DNA of 64,000 bases from Tolypothrix bouteillei VB521301 (lineage in GTDB: Bacteria; Cyanobacteriota; Cyanobacteriia; Cyanobacteriales; Nostocaceae): contig NZ_JHEG04000001.1 of assembly GCF_000760695.4 (NCBI RefSeq), forward strand, positions 4,422,895 to 4,486,894. The letters are read 5' to 3'. Positions 54,290 to 63,945 of the stretch are shown here, one piece after another. Numbering within the stretch: the stretch's first letter is position 1; every line of letters starts with the position of its first letter. Both the position numbers and the translations under genes were made by a program. The notes beneath the pieces are model-generated. The model made no database searches. It was not told where the DNA came from and worked only from the letters and a program-made list of their open reading frames with translations.

Positions 54290-55063
54290 TTAAGGTGAAA
54301 CTGTCTCAGTCTTTGATTTATAAACTTTTGGCAATTGCCACCACGCTGCATGAGGATATTCATGGTGTTCGTTATGATAGCCAAAATGATAGCAAGTCAG
54401 AAATGACAACCAAACGGGAAGTGAGATTGTTTGAGCGCGATGGGGTTCTGAATAACCTTCTTCTGGTTCTTGATGGGGTAAGAAAGTCCCAAAATAAAAT
54501 AGCTGTATGGAACTTAAGATGGCAGGTAGTGCCCAAAAGTAAGTCAAATTATCTTTGGGTATGTGAAGGAAGTAATGAGAAAGGTTATAGAGACTTGTTA
54601 AGACAATAATTTGCTGCCAGCTCCAGTAATTCTTCATGAAATACAGGTACCAGGCAAAAAAGTTTTTCTGCTTACCATTATGGAAGTCTGGATCTGATTC
54701 ACTCGCAGGATGGTGGTGATGTACCCAATGCTTTTTGAGTAATTTACTATAGGATAACCAACCGTAAAGTAACAATGAAAATGAGCCGATAAAGTGATTG
54801 ATTTTGCTATTTTTAGGAAATACAACTCCATGCATCGCATCGTGAGCAGTAATAAATAATCCCGTATAAAGAAATGTTTGCCAAATTATCCCTAGTAATA
54901 ATGTTATAAAATTAAATTTAGAAATATCTACTGAAAGCAAGTAAGTTAAGCTGGCTGCCCATATACCTATTATGGTAATAGCAATAAAAAGCCCAGTAGT
55001 AGATTCACCGTTTAATTTTATGTGAATTTGAGAACTGGGTGGTTTTTCTAATTGTTGAATCAC
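54290..55063 (-). CDS. crtW: Beta-carotene ketolase, CrtW type
   Basis: Membrane-bound di-iron oxygenase of 257 aa, adding a keto group to beta-carotene or derivatives (echinenone, canthaxanthin, myxoxanthophyll-type products). The histidine motifs are HDAMHG, HWVHHHHP and HNEHHEYPHAAWW (about 70-75, 110-117 and 220-232), with four hydrophobic spans. It starts with GTG (55063), GGAG lying 10 bases upstream. The next upstream gene encodes a high-light-inducible protein, which fits a photoprotective set. CrtW and CrtO are unrelated; the His-box pattern here is that of CrtW. Confidence 0.9.
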   Translation of the reverse strand: MIQQLEKPPSSQIHIKLNGESTTGLFIAITIIGIWAASLTYLLSVDISKFNFITLLLGIIWQTFLYTGLFITAHDAMHGVVFPKNSKINHFIGSFSLLLYGWLSYSKLLKKHWVHHHHPASESDPDFHNGKQKNFFAWYLYFMKNYWSWQQIIVLTSLYNLSHYFLHIPKDNLTYFWALPAILSSIQLFYFGTFLPHQEPEEGYSEPHRAQTISLPVWLSFLTCYHFGYHNEHHEYPHAAWWQLPKVYKSKTETVSP

Positions 55064-55381
55064 GCTATTGACTCCATCTTGGGTGAAAATTCAAAAAATC
55101 ATGGTAGGGCAAACAGATCGCTCATCAGACAATCTCTAAATTGCGATCGGCTCCGCGCTTCGAGCAACACCAGCATTTCTATTGTATAGAAATATTAAGA
55201 TACTTTAATAATTACATACCCAACAACTATCTTTGGTTTAAAGTTTTTTCTTGATTTTGTACTGGGTGTGGCGGGATGGTATCGATTGCTTGGAGTTGTA
55301 AGATCCCCGACTTCTTGAAAAAGTCAGGGTTCTGAAGAGATTTACCCATCAAAATTTATCAGGCAGACCAGTAGTGTGTGA

Positions 55382-55576
55382 TTATCGAGGAAGAAGATTG
55401 AGTACGTCACGCACTACACTATAGCTATTGAGATCCCATAGTAGATAGGCGAGAAAGCCAATCATTGCCAGACGTCCTTGCCATAGTTCGGATTGAGGCG
55501 TGAATCCGAATTTTACAGCATTGCGATCGCTACCATTGTATGCCTTTTCAGTTGCATCTGTAGGATAAAGTCCCAT
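55382..55576 (-). CDS. High-light-inducible protein (Hli/Scp)
   Basis: Protein of 64 aa with one chlorophyll-binding helix: ELWQGRLAMIGFLAYLLWD (about 30-48), the CAB/ELIP/HLIP motif. The N-terminal part (TDATEKAYNGSDRNAVKFGF) is a typical stromal extension. It binds chlorophyll and carotenoid in the thylakoid and quenches excess energy or helps PSII repair. No clear HLR1 element is seen between 55577 and 55791, though its AT-rich content would fit a strong promoter. Confidence 0.9.
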   Translation of the reverse strand: MGLYPTDATEKAYNGSDRNAVKFGFTPQSELWQGRLAMIGFLAYLLWDLNSYSVVRDVLNLLPR

Positions 55577-55791
55577 TGTTAAGTTTCCTTACGCATTTAA
55601 CTTACATTTTTCATAGTATTGACTCCTGCGGTTATCGCTATCTGTCTGCAGTGCCAAACAGCTAGTTCATCTCAAGAATGAGTTTCTTGGGATGTATGTA
55701 AATTTTTATCTAACAAAAGGACTGTAGAAGCTCTATCTACACTACCTAAAAGAAGATTTATGTGTAGACAAGTAGTATTGCTGTATACATT

Positions 55792-57246
55792 TCACCCAAC
55801 TTCATTATGGGAATTAACCGCTCGTTGTGAAGCTTCAACCTGCAAAACAACCAATGTCATATCATCGGTGTTTTGCCTGTCCTCACCAATGAATTGTTCC
55901 ACGCGGTCAAATAGATAATCGAGTATCTCTTCCGGACTGTTACAAATCCGACAAGCATAGTTAAACGCAACAAGAAGGTTTTCTTCATCAAAGCGATCGC
56001 CACTTGCAGATGCGGCATCCGTTAACCCATCTGTGTAGTAAAGAATAGTATCGCCCGGTTCTAACTGGGCGCGGGCATCTTCATATTGGCTGCTGGCATC
56101 CAAGCCAATCAGCATACCATAACTATCCAAGCGCGTGACTGTTTTTGTAGTGGCATGCCACCACATGGGAGGGTTGTGGGCAGCGTTAGTGTATGACAAA
56201 ATCCTGGTTGCGGGGTCATACTCCGAATAAAACATAGTGACAAAGCGGTGGGAATTTTCCAAATCCGCATACATCACTCGATTCAGATTTTCTAGAATTT
56301 GACCTGGGCTATGACTGTGTAAAACTTCTCCCCGCAACATTCCCCGCATCATAGTCATAATGAGTCCAGCGGGAACACCTTTGCCCATGACATCCCCAAT
56401 CACTAAACCCCAGCGACCGTCCATTTCAGCAGAACGACCGTTGTTGTTGTACTGAATTTGATGGTGATTCGTAGGAATAAAGTCATAGTAATCCCCACCA
56501 ACACGATTGGCAGGTTTACAACGAGCTGCAAGAGCCACGCCTGGAATGGTAGGGTATTGGCGTGGTAGAAGTCTTCTTTGAATTTCCGCACCAATTTCTA
56601 ATTCTTGGTCGAGACGTTCTTTTTTCCTCAGTTCTACAGCTAATTCATCGTTTTTGATCGCCACCGCAGTTTGATCTGCGATTAACCGAACTAACTTTTG
56701 TCTGGTTTCCGTCCAACTGTACTCAGGATCGCGACTTAAAACATACAGCCATCCTCGTTCTGTGTGTTTCACTAGAATTGCTGTGCCAAAGATGTGTATG
56801 TCTGGTCCCAAATGGCGATGCATGTGGTCATCCAAGACTCCTGTATTTGTTGCTAAAGGTTGGGAGTTTGGCACATAGGTAATCTGGCTGCTGACTGTTT
56901 CTAAGGCTTTGCGGATATTTTTACGCTGACGGCTATCTTGCCAGTGCAGTTGTTCTAATCTCACTTGACCGTTCGGTTTATACAAAAACAACGCACTTCC
57001 ATCCGCATCTGTTACCCTTGTCGCCATAAGTGGAATCAGTTCCAGAAACTGATTGAGATTGTTGAAACTTCTAAGGGCAAACCCTAAAGAACTGAGTAAA
57101 TCTTGAATTTTATTTTGTTCTCGATGTAGCCGTGCCACAAGCTCTTTCAGCGCTATTACAGGAGTTACATCCGTACCAGCACTGGTCTTGTTATTGTCAG
57201 TAGGTTGAGAGGGTGGTTGAGGCACAGGCACAGTTATAAATTGCAC
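55792..57246 (-). CDS. GAF-domain SpoIIE/PP2C-type serine phosphatase
   Basis: Protein of 484 aa. A GAF domain (about residues 55-210) precedes a short coil (ELRKKERLDQELEIGAEIQRRLLPRQYP) and an RsbU-like PP2C domain (about 240-475). Metal-binding Asp motifs are GGDYYDF, VIGDVMGKGVPAG, YTDGLTDA and DDMTLVVLQ. Such enzymes dephosphorylate anti-sigma antagonists of the STAS type; the partner is not in this window. Start GTG (57246), no alternative ATG nearby. Likely cytoplasmic and signal-responsive. Confidence 0.88.
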   Translation of the reverse strand: MQFITVPVPQPPSQPTDNNKTSAGTDVTPVIALKELVARLHREQNKIQDLLSSLGFALRSFNNLNQFLELIPLMATRVTDADGSALFLYKPNGQVRLEQLHWQDSRQRKNIRKALETVSSQITYVPNSQPLATNTGVLDDHMHRHLGPDIHIFGTAILVKHTERGWLYVLSRDPEYSWTETRQKLVRLIADQTAVAIKNDELAVELRKKERLDQELEIGAEIQRRLLPRQYPTIPGVALAARCKPANRVGGDYYDFIPTNHHQIQYNNNGRSAEMDGRWGLVIGDVMGKGVPAGLIMTMMRGMLRGEVLHSHSPGQILENLNRVMYADLENSHRFVTMFYSEYDPATRILSYTNAAHNPPMWWHATTKTVTRLDSYGMLIGLDASSQYEDARAQLEPGDTILYYTDGLTDAASASGDRFDEENLLVAFNYACRICNSPEEILDYLFDRVEQFIGEDRQNTDDMTLVVLQVEASQRAVNSHNEVG

Positions 57247-57796
57247 TTTACTTAAGCAGATCTTAGATTAGTTATAAATACTTCTGTTCTGGCATTGCTA
57301 AATCATATTGTGACAATATTGTCAATTTAGCAAGAGTAGAAAGACGGCAAGCATCTGATTTTTATACACATTTTTTTATCTCAGTCAATAGATATCTATA
57401 AGCTAAGTGTTTTGGATACAAAACAGATTTTGAAATAACTACTTTTTTGATAAGCGCTAAGAGGCTTACAATTTTCTCATGAATTACTTATTTTGTCACC
57501 TCCCATCAGAAATATTAAAAATAAAAAGTGTTGGAACTATTCCCACGGCACTGACAACATTTAAACTACCATTAGAGAATAATTTGCGATCGACATTATC
57601 AGGAATTCCAGACATTTTTCAGACATACCGATACCCCCTTTCCACTAGAAGATTACTGACAGACGGAGGGTGGGCAATACTCGCAAATCGCTAGCATTGC
57701 CCACCCTCCAAAAATTGGTAATCGTTAGAGCGGGAACGAACTAATTGTTTAAGTGCGTAAAGCCTTGCACCCTCTCCATTGAGTAAGTATCAACGA
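57247..57796. other. Spacer with a large inverted repeat
   Basis: No convincing gene. GGAGGGTGGGCAAT (57665-57678) and ATTGCCCACCCTCC (57696-57709) form a 14-bp perfect stem with a 17-base loop, about 90 bases past the ftsY stop. No T-run follows, so a terminator role is uncertain; the stem sequence relates to the repeat near 20580. Confidence 0.6.
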
Positions 57797-59431
57797 CTAA
57801 CCACTTAAAAGTGCTTCCACAAACTCGTAGCTAGAAAAAGGTCGTAGGTCTTCAACACCTTCGCCCGCACCAATAAAGCGAATAGGTAAGCCAAGTTGCT
57901 GCACGACAGCAAGAGCAACTCCCCCTTTGGCAGTTCCATCAAGTTTTGTTAACACAACACCACTAAGCTGCGCTGCTTGGGAAAAGACTTCTGCCTGTCG
58001 CAGCCCATTCTGACCTAGTGTCGCGTCTAAAACCAGTAGAGACTCTACTTTAGCATTAGGGGCTTTTTTATCAATAATGCGACGAACTTTACTGAGTTCA
58101 TCCATTAAATTCTTTTTATTCTGCAGTCGTCCTGCGGTGTCTACCAACAGTAATTCTGTGTCTCGTGCGAGTGCGGCAGAAATTGCATCAAATACAACAG
58201 CTGCTGGATCTGCATTTTTTGCAGGATTAGCAATAACTTCGACACCACTTCTCTGACCCCAAATTTTTACTTGTTCTACAGCCGCAGCGCGGAAGGTATC
58301 AGCAGCACCTATCAAACACTTATATCCAGATTTATTGGCTAAGTGGGCAATTTTACCAATAGTAGTAGTTTTACCTACTCCATTGACTCCAGTCATCAAC
58401 CAAATATTGAGGGTTTCCTTTTCTGGTGCAAAGGAAACTTTACCGGATTTCTGTATTGGCGTGTCCAGCATATCCCGAAGGATTGATTTCAGATATGCAA
58501 TACCTTCTTCTGGTGGTAATGCTTCTTGGCGAATCCTTTTTTGTAAGGTACTGATAATATGGTCTGTTGCTTCCACACCCACATCAGCTTGCAAAAGCAA
58601 GGATTCTATTTCTGTGACAGCTGCTTGGTTGAGAGGTCCTTGACCAACAATTGCTTTAAGTTGGTTGAGTATATTACGGCGAGTTTTGTCTAAACCTTGG
58701 CGCAGTTTTTTCAGCCAAGTAATTTCTTCAATCGAAATGTCTTCAGGACGCCTCCCTTGAGCGGCTAAGACTTCTGTAGACCACAAAAATCCTTCATCAA
58801 AGGCAAACCCAGGAATTTCCCCTTGTTCGGGCGGTGCTGTTGTTGCAGCTGTTTGTAAGACCTCTGGTTCTGGTTGTTCGATCGCAGTGGCAATCAGACG
58901 TTCTTGCTTGGCTTGCCTTTCTGCTGCTGCTCTCTCTAAAAAAGAGAGTGTTGCTGGTGCTGCTGGTTGAATTTCCTCGCTTGGAACGACTGTTGGTTCT
59001 GTAGCTACACCTTCATCTATCCCTAACTCCGAATCACCTTTAATGTCTAAAGGTGACTCTGAACTCTCCACTTCCGGTGCTTCTGTTACAGCTTCCTCTA
59101 CTGGTGCTACACCGAGTTCGTCTTGGATTTGGTCATCAGTACTTGGTTGACTCAGAAGAGCTTCCTTGTCTACCGTGTCTACCGTGTCTATAGTTGCTTC
59201 GTCAGATGGAGTAACATATTGCTCGTCACCCTGCTGTCTTTGCTGAATATTTTTGTAAGCTGCTTTTGCATAAGCCAGCAAGTCTACAGCTACCTCGGTT
59301 GCATTCTCTGCCGTTGACGTTGCGGCTTGTTCTAGCTGGGTTTCTTGTACAGCAGGTGTTTCTGGTTGCTTATCTTCAGATGGAGTACCAGAAGGCTCAT
59401 TATGTTGACGGCGGAACCAATTAAAAACCAT
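57797..59431 (-). CDS. ftsY: Signal recognition particle receptor FtsY
   Basis: FtsY of 544 aa. It brings ribosomes with membrane proteins to the translocon. An acidic N-terminal A region (about 20-225, Glu/Pro/Thr-rich, longer than in E. coli) is followed by the NG domain: four-helix N part (about 230-330) and GTPase G part with MTGVNGVGKTTTIGK (about 352), DTFRAAAVEQ, VDTAGRLQNK, VLTKLDGTAKGG and IGAGEGVEDLRPF. It is the downstream gene of a DUF502-nusB-ftsY order on the minus strand. The A region may be variable, as expected. Confidence 0.96.
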   Translation of the reverse strand: MVFNWFRRQHNEPSGTPSEDKQPETPAVQETQLEQAATSTAENATEVAVDLLAYAKAAYKNIQQRQQGDEQYVTPSDEATIDTVDTVDKEALLSQPSTDDQIQDELGVAPVEEAVTEAPEVESSESPLDIKGDSELGIDEGVATEPTVVPSEEIQPAAPATLSFLERAAAERQAKQERLIATAIEQPEPEVLQTAATTAPPEQGEIPGFAFDEGFLWSTEVLAAQGRRPEDISIEEITWLKKLRQGLDKTRRNILNQLKAIVGQGPLNQAAVTEIESLLLQADVGVEATDHIISTLQKRIRQEALPPEEGIAYLKSILRDMLDTPIQKSGKVSFAPEKETLNIWLMTGVNGVGKTTTIGKIAHLANKSGYKCLIGAADTFRAAAVEQVKIWGQRSGVEVIANPAKNADPAAVVFDAISAALARDTELLLVDTAGRLQNKKNLMDELSKVRRIIDKKAPNAKVESLLVLDATLGQNGLRQAEVFSQAAQLSGVVLTKLDGTAKGGVALAVVQQLGLPIRFIGAGEGVEDLRPFSSYEFVEALLSG

Positions 59432-59457
59432 TGCAGCTAGAGTTGTTTTGACGTTTC

Positions 59458-59609
59458 CCCAGTCCGGGGGTAGGTTTTAATGTCTTCTACTGACTATCCT
59501 ATAGTACTATTTTTTTGACTTAGGGCGTCAATCCACGATTGATTAACTCCTTTGGCTTTAGCCGAAGGAATTCTTAAGAGAAAGCTTGTGCCTCTCAGGC
59601 TAATCAATC
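59458..59609. mobile_element. IS200/IS605-like remnant with TTTA-loop hairpin
   Basis: 59458-59494 matches 43485-43521 at 34 of 37 positions. Next, GATTGATTA (59537-59545) and TAATCAATC (59601-59609) can close a stem enclosing CCTTTGGC-ttta-GCCGAAGG (59549-59568). The TTTA-loop hairpin resembles the ends of IS200/IS605 elements and the hairpin at 5579-5599. No transposase gene is present, so it is a decayed or non-autonomous copy within the ftsY-nusB gap. Confidence 0.4.
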
Positions 59610-59692
59610 AGCCCCTAACCTTTCATCGCAAACAAGAGAGGGCGAACAAGGGAGGGGTTTCCCACGCCTGGGGAACTGGTAACTCCCAAGGG

Positions 59693-60349
59693 TCACTGGT
59701 CACTGGTCACTGTTGATTTTGTTTGCTCGATGACTCGTCGCAAAACACCATTGATAAACCTATGGCTATCTTCTTCGCTGTACCGCTTAGCTAGCTCGAC
59801 AGCTTCATTAATCGCGACGCTTTGAGGTACTGTAAGATACCTCATTTCTGCTACAGCAATTCGCAAAATATCGCGATCTATGTGAGCAAGGCGAGCAACT
59901 TGCCAATCCACCAGGGCGCTGGATATTTGTTCATCTATAGAACTACGGTTGTCATTGACAGTGAGAATGATGTCTCTGGCGTATTCTCTGACTTCTCTAT
60001 GTTGATTTGCCAATTGAATGAGTTCTGGAAACTCCACAGCAGCTGCTAACTTGTTAATTGCTGTTTGTGTATACTCAATTGCTTCTTTAACCATCGCTCT
60101 AGCAGTATCGACATCGTTCGTGCGAGTTTGGCTGCTCAACAAGCGATCGTTACCGCGTTGTAGTTCCGCTGCGGCATTATCTAGGGTATCCTGCACTTCA
60201 TCTTTGAGAGTGCGTACTGCAGCCAGTACCAGCGTGGGTACTAGCCGATCTTGCTCCATCTTCTCCAATTTTTTAGGATTTACAGGCAACTGGCTGAGAC
60301 TTAAAAGTGCCAGTTCGCGGGCAATTTGACGGGGTTTTCGCTCTTGCAT
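59693..60349 (-). CDS. nusB: Transcription antitermination factor NusB
   Basis: NusB of 218 aa, longer than the usual 140-160 because of an inserted helical segment (about 45-125, [26 protein letters not shown]) found in cyanobacteria. The conserved core is present at both ends: [27 protein letters not shown] and [32 protein letters not shown]. It binds boxA RNA with NusE for rRNA transcription. Lies between the DUF502 gene and ftsY. Confidence 0.93.
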   Translation of the reverse strand: MQERKPRQIARELALLSLSQLPVNPKKLEKMEQDRLVPTLVLAAVRTLKDEVQDTLDNAAAELQRGNDRLLSSQTRTNDVDTARAMVKEAIEYTQTAINKLAAAVEFPELIQLANQHREVREYARDIILTVNDNRSSIDEQISSALVDWQVARLAHIDRDILRIAVAEMRYLTVPQSVAINEAVELAKRYSEEDSHRFINGVLRRVIEQTKSTVTSDQ

Positions 60350-60497
60350 AAAAATTTAATGAAGGGGTTAGTAGTTAGTTGTTATGGGTTAGTTGGGAAG
60401 GGGCGCAAAACTCTGCGCTTGTGAATAATTAATAGTGCTAACTTAAAGCCATTAACCAGTCTTCCATTAGCAATTAGTCAGTCTTCCATTAGCCACT

Positions 60498-61283
60498 TTA
60501 ACCTTCTTCAAGAGGCATTACCTGACGCTTTGTCTCTAAAGGAGGAACTTCTAGTTTGCGCTCTTTTGGAATCACTAATGGGGCTAACGATGTATTTGGA
60601 GAAACAATCCCACCAGAGACTATGATTTTAAACGCATCTTCAATAGACATTGACAGGTTAACGACCTCTTCTTCCGGAACAACTGCATACCAACCCGTTG
60701 TGGGATTGGGGGTTGTCGGGATAAAAAGGCTTAACATTGGATTAGACATTTGAGCTTGAATCTCATTGCTTATACTGCCAGTTACAAAAGCGATCGCCCA
60801 GATTCCCCGTCGTGGATACTCTACTAAAACAACACGGCGAAATTTGCCATTTGTATCTTTTAATAGTGTTTCTAAAAGCTGCTTGAGAGTTTTATATACT
60901 TGTCCAGCTAAGGGAATTGCCTGTAGGAGCCGCTCACCCACATCTAGCAACCAACGCCCTGCAATATTCCTAGCCATTAAGCCAATTACAAGAATACTTA
61001 GTAATGGCACCATTAGCCCTACCAAAAGATTCAGTATATTGACTAAGAGAGGATGCATCCCTTGAAAGGGATTGAGTTGTTTGGGAATTTGGGTTAGAAA
61101 GTTAACAACCCAAGTTGCAACAGTGATTGTTAGCCAGATCGTAGTAGCTAGGGGAATAACAACTAATAAACCTGCAATCAGGTCATTTTTCAGGTCCTGT
61201 TTCCAGCGATTGATTGCCAAACCCCCATTCTCCTTTTTTAGGCTTGTGGAATTTTTTTTATTGGTACTCATATTATTAGCCAT
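60498..61283 (-). CDS. DUF502 membrane protein
   Basis: Protein of 261 aa with two N-terminal helices (about 34-62 and 78-105; LIAGLLVVIPLATTIWLTITVATWVV and LVNILNLLVGLMVPLLSILVIGLMA). Conserved DUF502 blocks are LLQAIPLAGQVYKTLKQLLETLL and FIPTTPNPTTGWYAVVPEEEVVNLSMSIEDAFKIIVSGG. Relatives in plants (LCV-like) act in membrane trafficking, but the bacterial role is unknown. ATG 61271 is an alternative start. First gene of DUF502-nusB-ftsY. Confidence 0.9.
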   Translation of the reverse strand: MANNMSTNKKNSTSLKKENGGLAINRWKQDLKNDLIAGLLVVIPLATTIWLTITVATWVVNFLTQIPKQLNPFQGMHPLLVNILNLLVGLMVPLLSILVIGLMARNIAGRWLLDVGERLLQAIPLAGQVYKTLKQLLETLLKDTNGKFRRVVLVEYPRRGIWAIAFVTGSISNEIQAQMSNPMLSLFIPTTPNPTTGWYAVVPEEEVVNLSMSIEDAFKIIVSGGIVSPNTSLAPLVIPKERKLEVPPLETKRQVMPLEEG

Positions 61284-62079
61284 TTAGCTACCATCGTTTA
61301 GGTGTCAAACTCCAGCTTTCAGCTTTTTGCTGACTGCTAACGGCTGACCAAGCGCTTCACTTTAAGACTTGTAAATGATTGTTCAAGTCTTTTAACGTAT
61401 TACTAATACTACCGTGCGAGATAAAAAGCTGCTAATTCTCCTGAAAATACGGCTCAACTCTAGTTACATCTAACCTTATTAAGGATTCATTTTAAATAAG
61501 GTCAGATTGGGTAGTTTGGAGAATAATGTGAATTTTATTAATATATATAAATTTAATATAACATTTTTTTTCCAAGATGCTTATCGCCATTAACAAGCCC
61601 CCTCTTCCTTGTGCTTGCATGGTAGCAATGGAAGAGGGGGTTAACGGTCAATACTGCTCGGTTAAAGAAATTATCGCGGGAGACAAGCAGGGGATGCAGG
61701 GGAGGAAAAAACGGCAAAACCCGACAAGTATTGGGTTAACAGTAAGGTCTGTTTTATCAAGAAATCTTCTCATAATTATGAGACATGTGGCGAATGGGGG
61801 GATGATACTCCTCCTTAAATACTGTCTCGCTTCTCGTTCCCAGGCTGCGTCTGGGAACGATCTCAAAGATCTGCCGATCGTTCGCCAACAGCATCCTTAA
61901 GAAGGGGGGTGAGGTAGAGAGGCACAAAAAAACCGAAGTATGTAACGAAAAGTAAAGTTACTGAAAAACCCTTTCCCTTCCCCAATGAGCCTTGTGATAA
62001 CGACAATTTTTAATGCCCACCTAACTTATGCATCAGTCCTATTATTTTCAGGAAATCACCTGAAGTGCAATCCGATCTT
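61284..62079. other. Long spacer with dispersed palindrome
   Basis: About 800 bases without a believable gene; frames that open here translate repeat DNA. TCGTTCCCAG (61834-61843) and CTGGGAACGA (61851-61860) form a 10-bp stem of the dispersed family. The poly-T/AT stretch 61530-61575 is probable promoter or decayed DNA. Confidence 0.5.
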
Positions 62080-62964
62080 CTAATCAGCAGAATTTGAAAC
62101 TAACTCTGTGGCTTGAGTTACAGGAATCGTTGGGTATTCAGCGCTAGGTATGGGCATATTCCTTATTTCCCAAACCTTAAGTAAAATTAAATATTCGTAG
62201 AAAGTTTGCAAGACACACCAGGTAAAACCCGCATACCCATCCAAGCAGCCACCTAAAACAAAATACATATAGAAGAAACGAATTAAAGGTCTAGCGGGTA
62301 AGCGTAAAGACAAATCTTTGAGAGCACGACGCCGTTCAACTTCTGTCTTACCGAAAAATAAATTTTGCCAATAAACTTTTCCCCCCTCCAATTGGCGGAC
62401 GGTTTCTTTAGCTTCATCTGTGGAATAGCGATTGTGTTTTTCTATCCAACGGCTGAAACCCTTACTACAGGTGTAATGAGGGTACGTTTCTTTTACAAAG
62501 CTTGTAGAACCATCACACACTTCGCGTTCGGTGTGACCGTAGTCTATAAACCAGACTTTGCCGTGGCGGAAAAGGCGCATTTGATAGCGCGGGTATTGCG
62601 TGCTGCGCCGAATCCATCGGTTCATAAACATAACTCGCTCGGCAACATAGTACCCGACGTATTCCTGACTTTGAATTGCTTTGTTGCACTCTGCAAACAG
62701 TTCTGGTGTCATGCGCTCGTCTGCTTCGAGAATATAAACCCATTCGTGCTTGGGTGGTATATTTTCTAACATCCAAGTCCGTTGCTGACCGTGGCTTTCA
62801 AAAGCGTGTTCTACAACACGTACCGGATAACGACTGGCGATTTCTACAGTGCGATCGCTACTGCATGAATCAACAACAATAATATCATCCGATAACATTG
62901 CCGACTCTATACAAGCAGCAATGTCCAACTCTTCGTTATAAGTCAATATGTAAATCGAAAACAT
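62080..62964 (-). CDS. WaaE/KdtX-like family 2 glycosyltransferase
   Basis: Protein of 294 aa. GT2 core: FSIYILTYNEELDIAACIES (1-20), IIVVDSCSSDRTVEIA (about 28-43), LEADERMTPEL (metal-binding Asp region, about 79-89) and GYYVAERVMFMNRWIR. The C-terminal region has two or more hydrophobic segments (RPLIRFFYMYFVLGGCLDGYAGFTWCVLQTFYEYLIL), as in WaaE/KdtX enzymes that add a hexose to a glycolipid core. A role in lipopolysaccharide or exopolysaccharide is likely. Divergence from repeats makes it monocistronic. Confidence 0.85.
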   Translation of the reverse strand: MFSIYILTYNEELDIAACIESAMLSDDIIVVDSCSSDRTVEIASRYPVRVVEHAFESHGQQRTWMLENIPPKHEWVYILEADERMTPELFAECNKAIQSQEYVGYYVAERVMFMNRWIRRSTQYPRYQMRLFRHGKVWFIDYGHTEREVCDGSTSFVKETYPHYTCSKGFSRWIEKHNRYSTDEAKETVRQLEGGKVYWQNLFFGKTEVERRRALKDLSLRLPARPLIRFFYMYFVLGGCLDGYAGFTWCVLQTFYEYLILLKVWEIRNMPIPSAEYPTIPVTQATELVSNSAD

Positions 62965-63108
62965 CTCAAATTCTTAGTAATAATAACTAATTTGTGGCAA
63001 ATTATACTTTTTGTCAAATGTGATGGCAACAAGTATTGAGCCAGATGCAGTGGCAGTATGAACCACTAAAGATGAGGTGATTGATTCTACTGCCTGCCTT
63101 AGAGTGAA

Positions 63109-63945
63109 TTACCGTGCAGGAACCTTACGTCCACCACCTTGTGTAGCACCAGTACTTCTGATTCCCGTCCAACCAATGATGATGTAACCGATAGATAACA
63201 GCAAACTACTCATTCCAATTCGCAATCCTGATTTCCATGCCCGTTCTCTGGCTTGTTTCTCAGCTTCTTCCCTGCGCTCCCGAATCGTACTCAGTTGTTG
63301 AGTTGCTAAAGCTTGAGGATCGCTTTGCTGGGCAATAAATTTATCAAGTTCTTGGGGATTCGCCTTAAACTTCTTGAGCAAATCTTTTTGAGCTTGGGGA
63401 ATATTGGGGTTTTCAAGTGCTTGTTTGTACCGTTGCTCGTCTTTCAGCAGTTCGGAAAACTGGTTTTTGATTTGAGATTTTTGCTGTTCTACGGCTGCGC
63501 GGACTTTATCGTTACTCAATTGAGCTTGCACTTGATTGAGCTGGGTTTTTAATTGATTTTCTGCGGCTTCAGCATCCTTATTGATTTGCTCTACTCTAGT
63601 GGCACTTGCTTGACGAATATTATTCAGGTGTAAGGGAAAAATCAGCAAAAACATCAAGCCCAAAATGCTTGACAGTATGAATGCTGGAAATCTCAAATCG
63701 ATACCGGGACGACTTCCATCATCCATACTGTCAATCCAGTACCCCGCAAAAAGGAAACCTAAACCCACAAGCGGCACAATTCCTCGATCGACTAGCGCCG
63801 TCGCCAAATCAATTTGCCATGCCTTATTAGTAGGTTGGAAAGGAAATAACAGAATCAAAAAGTCTACAAAGAAAGACACTATTAGAATGAGTCCCACAAC
63901 CTTAGCAGTGCGGGCAGCAGTGATAGCAGCTAAATGATTATTCAT
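63109..63945 (-). CDS. HpsJ-like membrane protein
   Basis: Protein of 278 aa from ATG 63945 (MNNHLAAITAARTAK). Three hydrophobic helices lie near the N-terminus (VGLILIVSFFVDFLILLF, GIVPLVGLGFLFAGYWI, FILSSILGLMFLLIFPL), then a long coiled coil (about 110-225, Gln/Lys-rich) and a last helix (MSSLLLSIGYIIIGWTGI). The helix-coil-helix plan resembles HpsJ-type proteins of hormogonium polysaccharide secretion, which would fit the neighbouring glycosyltransferase. Assignment is tentative. A TTG at 63966 is disfavoured. Confidence 0.55.
   Translation of the reverse strand: MNNHLAAITAARTAKVVGLILIVSFFVDFLILLFPFQPTNKAWQIDLATALVDRGIVPLVGLGFLFAGYWIDSMDDGSRPGIDLRFPAFILSSILGLMFLLIFPLHLNNIRQASATRVEQINKDAEAAENQLKTQLNQVQAQLSNDKVRAAVEQQKSQIKNQFSELLKDEQRYKQALENPNIPQAQKDLLKKFKANPQELDKFIAQQSDPQALATQQLSTIRERREEAEKQARERAWKSGLRIGMSSLLLSIGYIIIGWTGIRSTGATQGGGRKVPAR

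Noticed and set aside
57479..57694. 71-codon plus-strand frame before ftsY
   Set aside because: Ends inside the inverted repeat at 57665-57709, has no ribosome binding site or family resemblance, and translates spacer DNA.
61577..61900. 107-codon plus-strand frame
   Set aside because: Runs through a dispersed palindromic repeat and purine-rich tandem DNA; the protein has no recognisable features.
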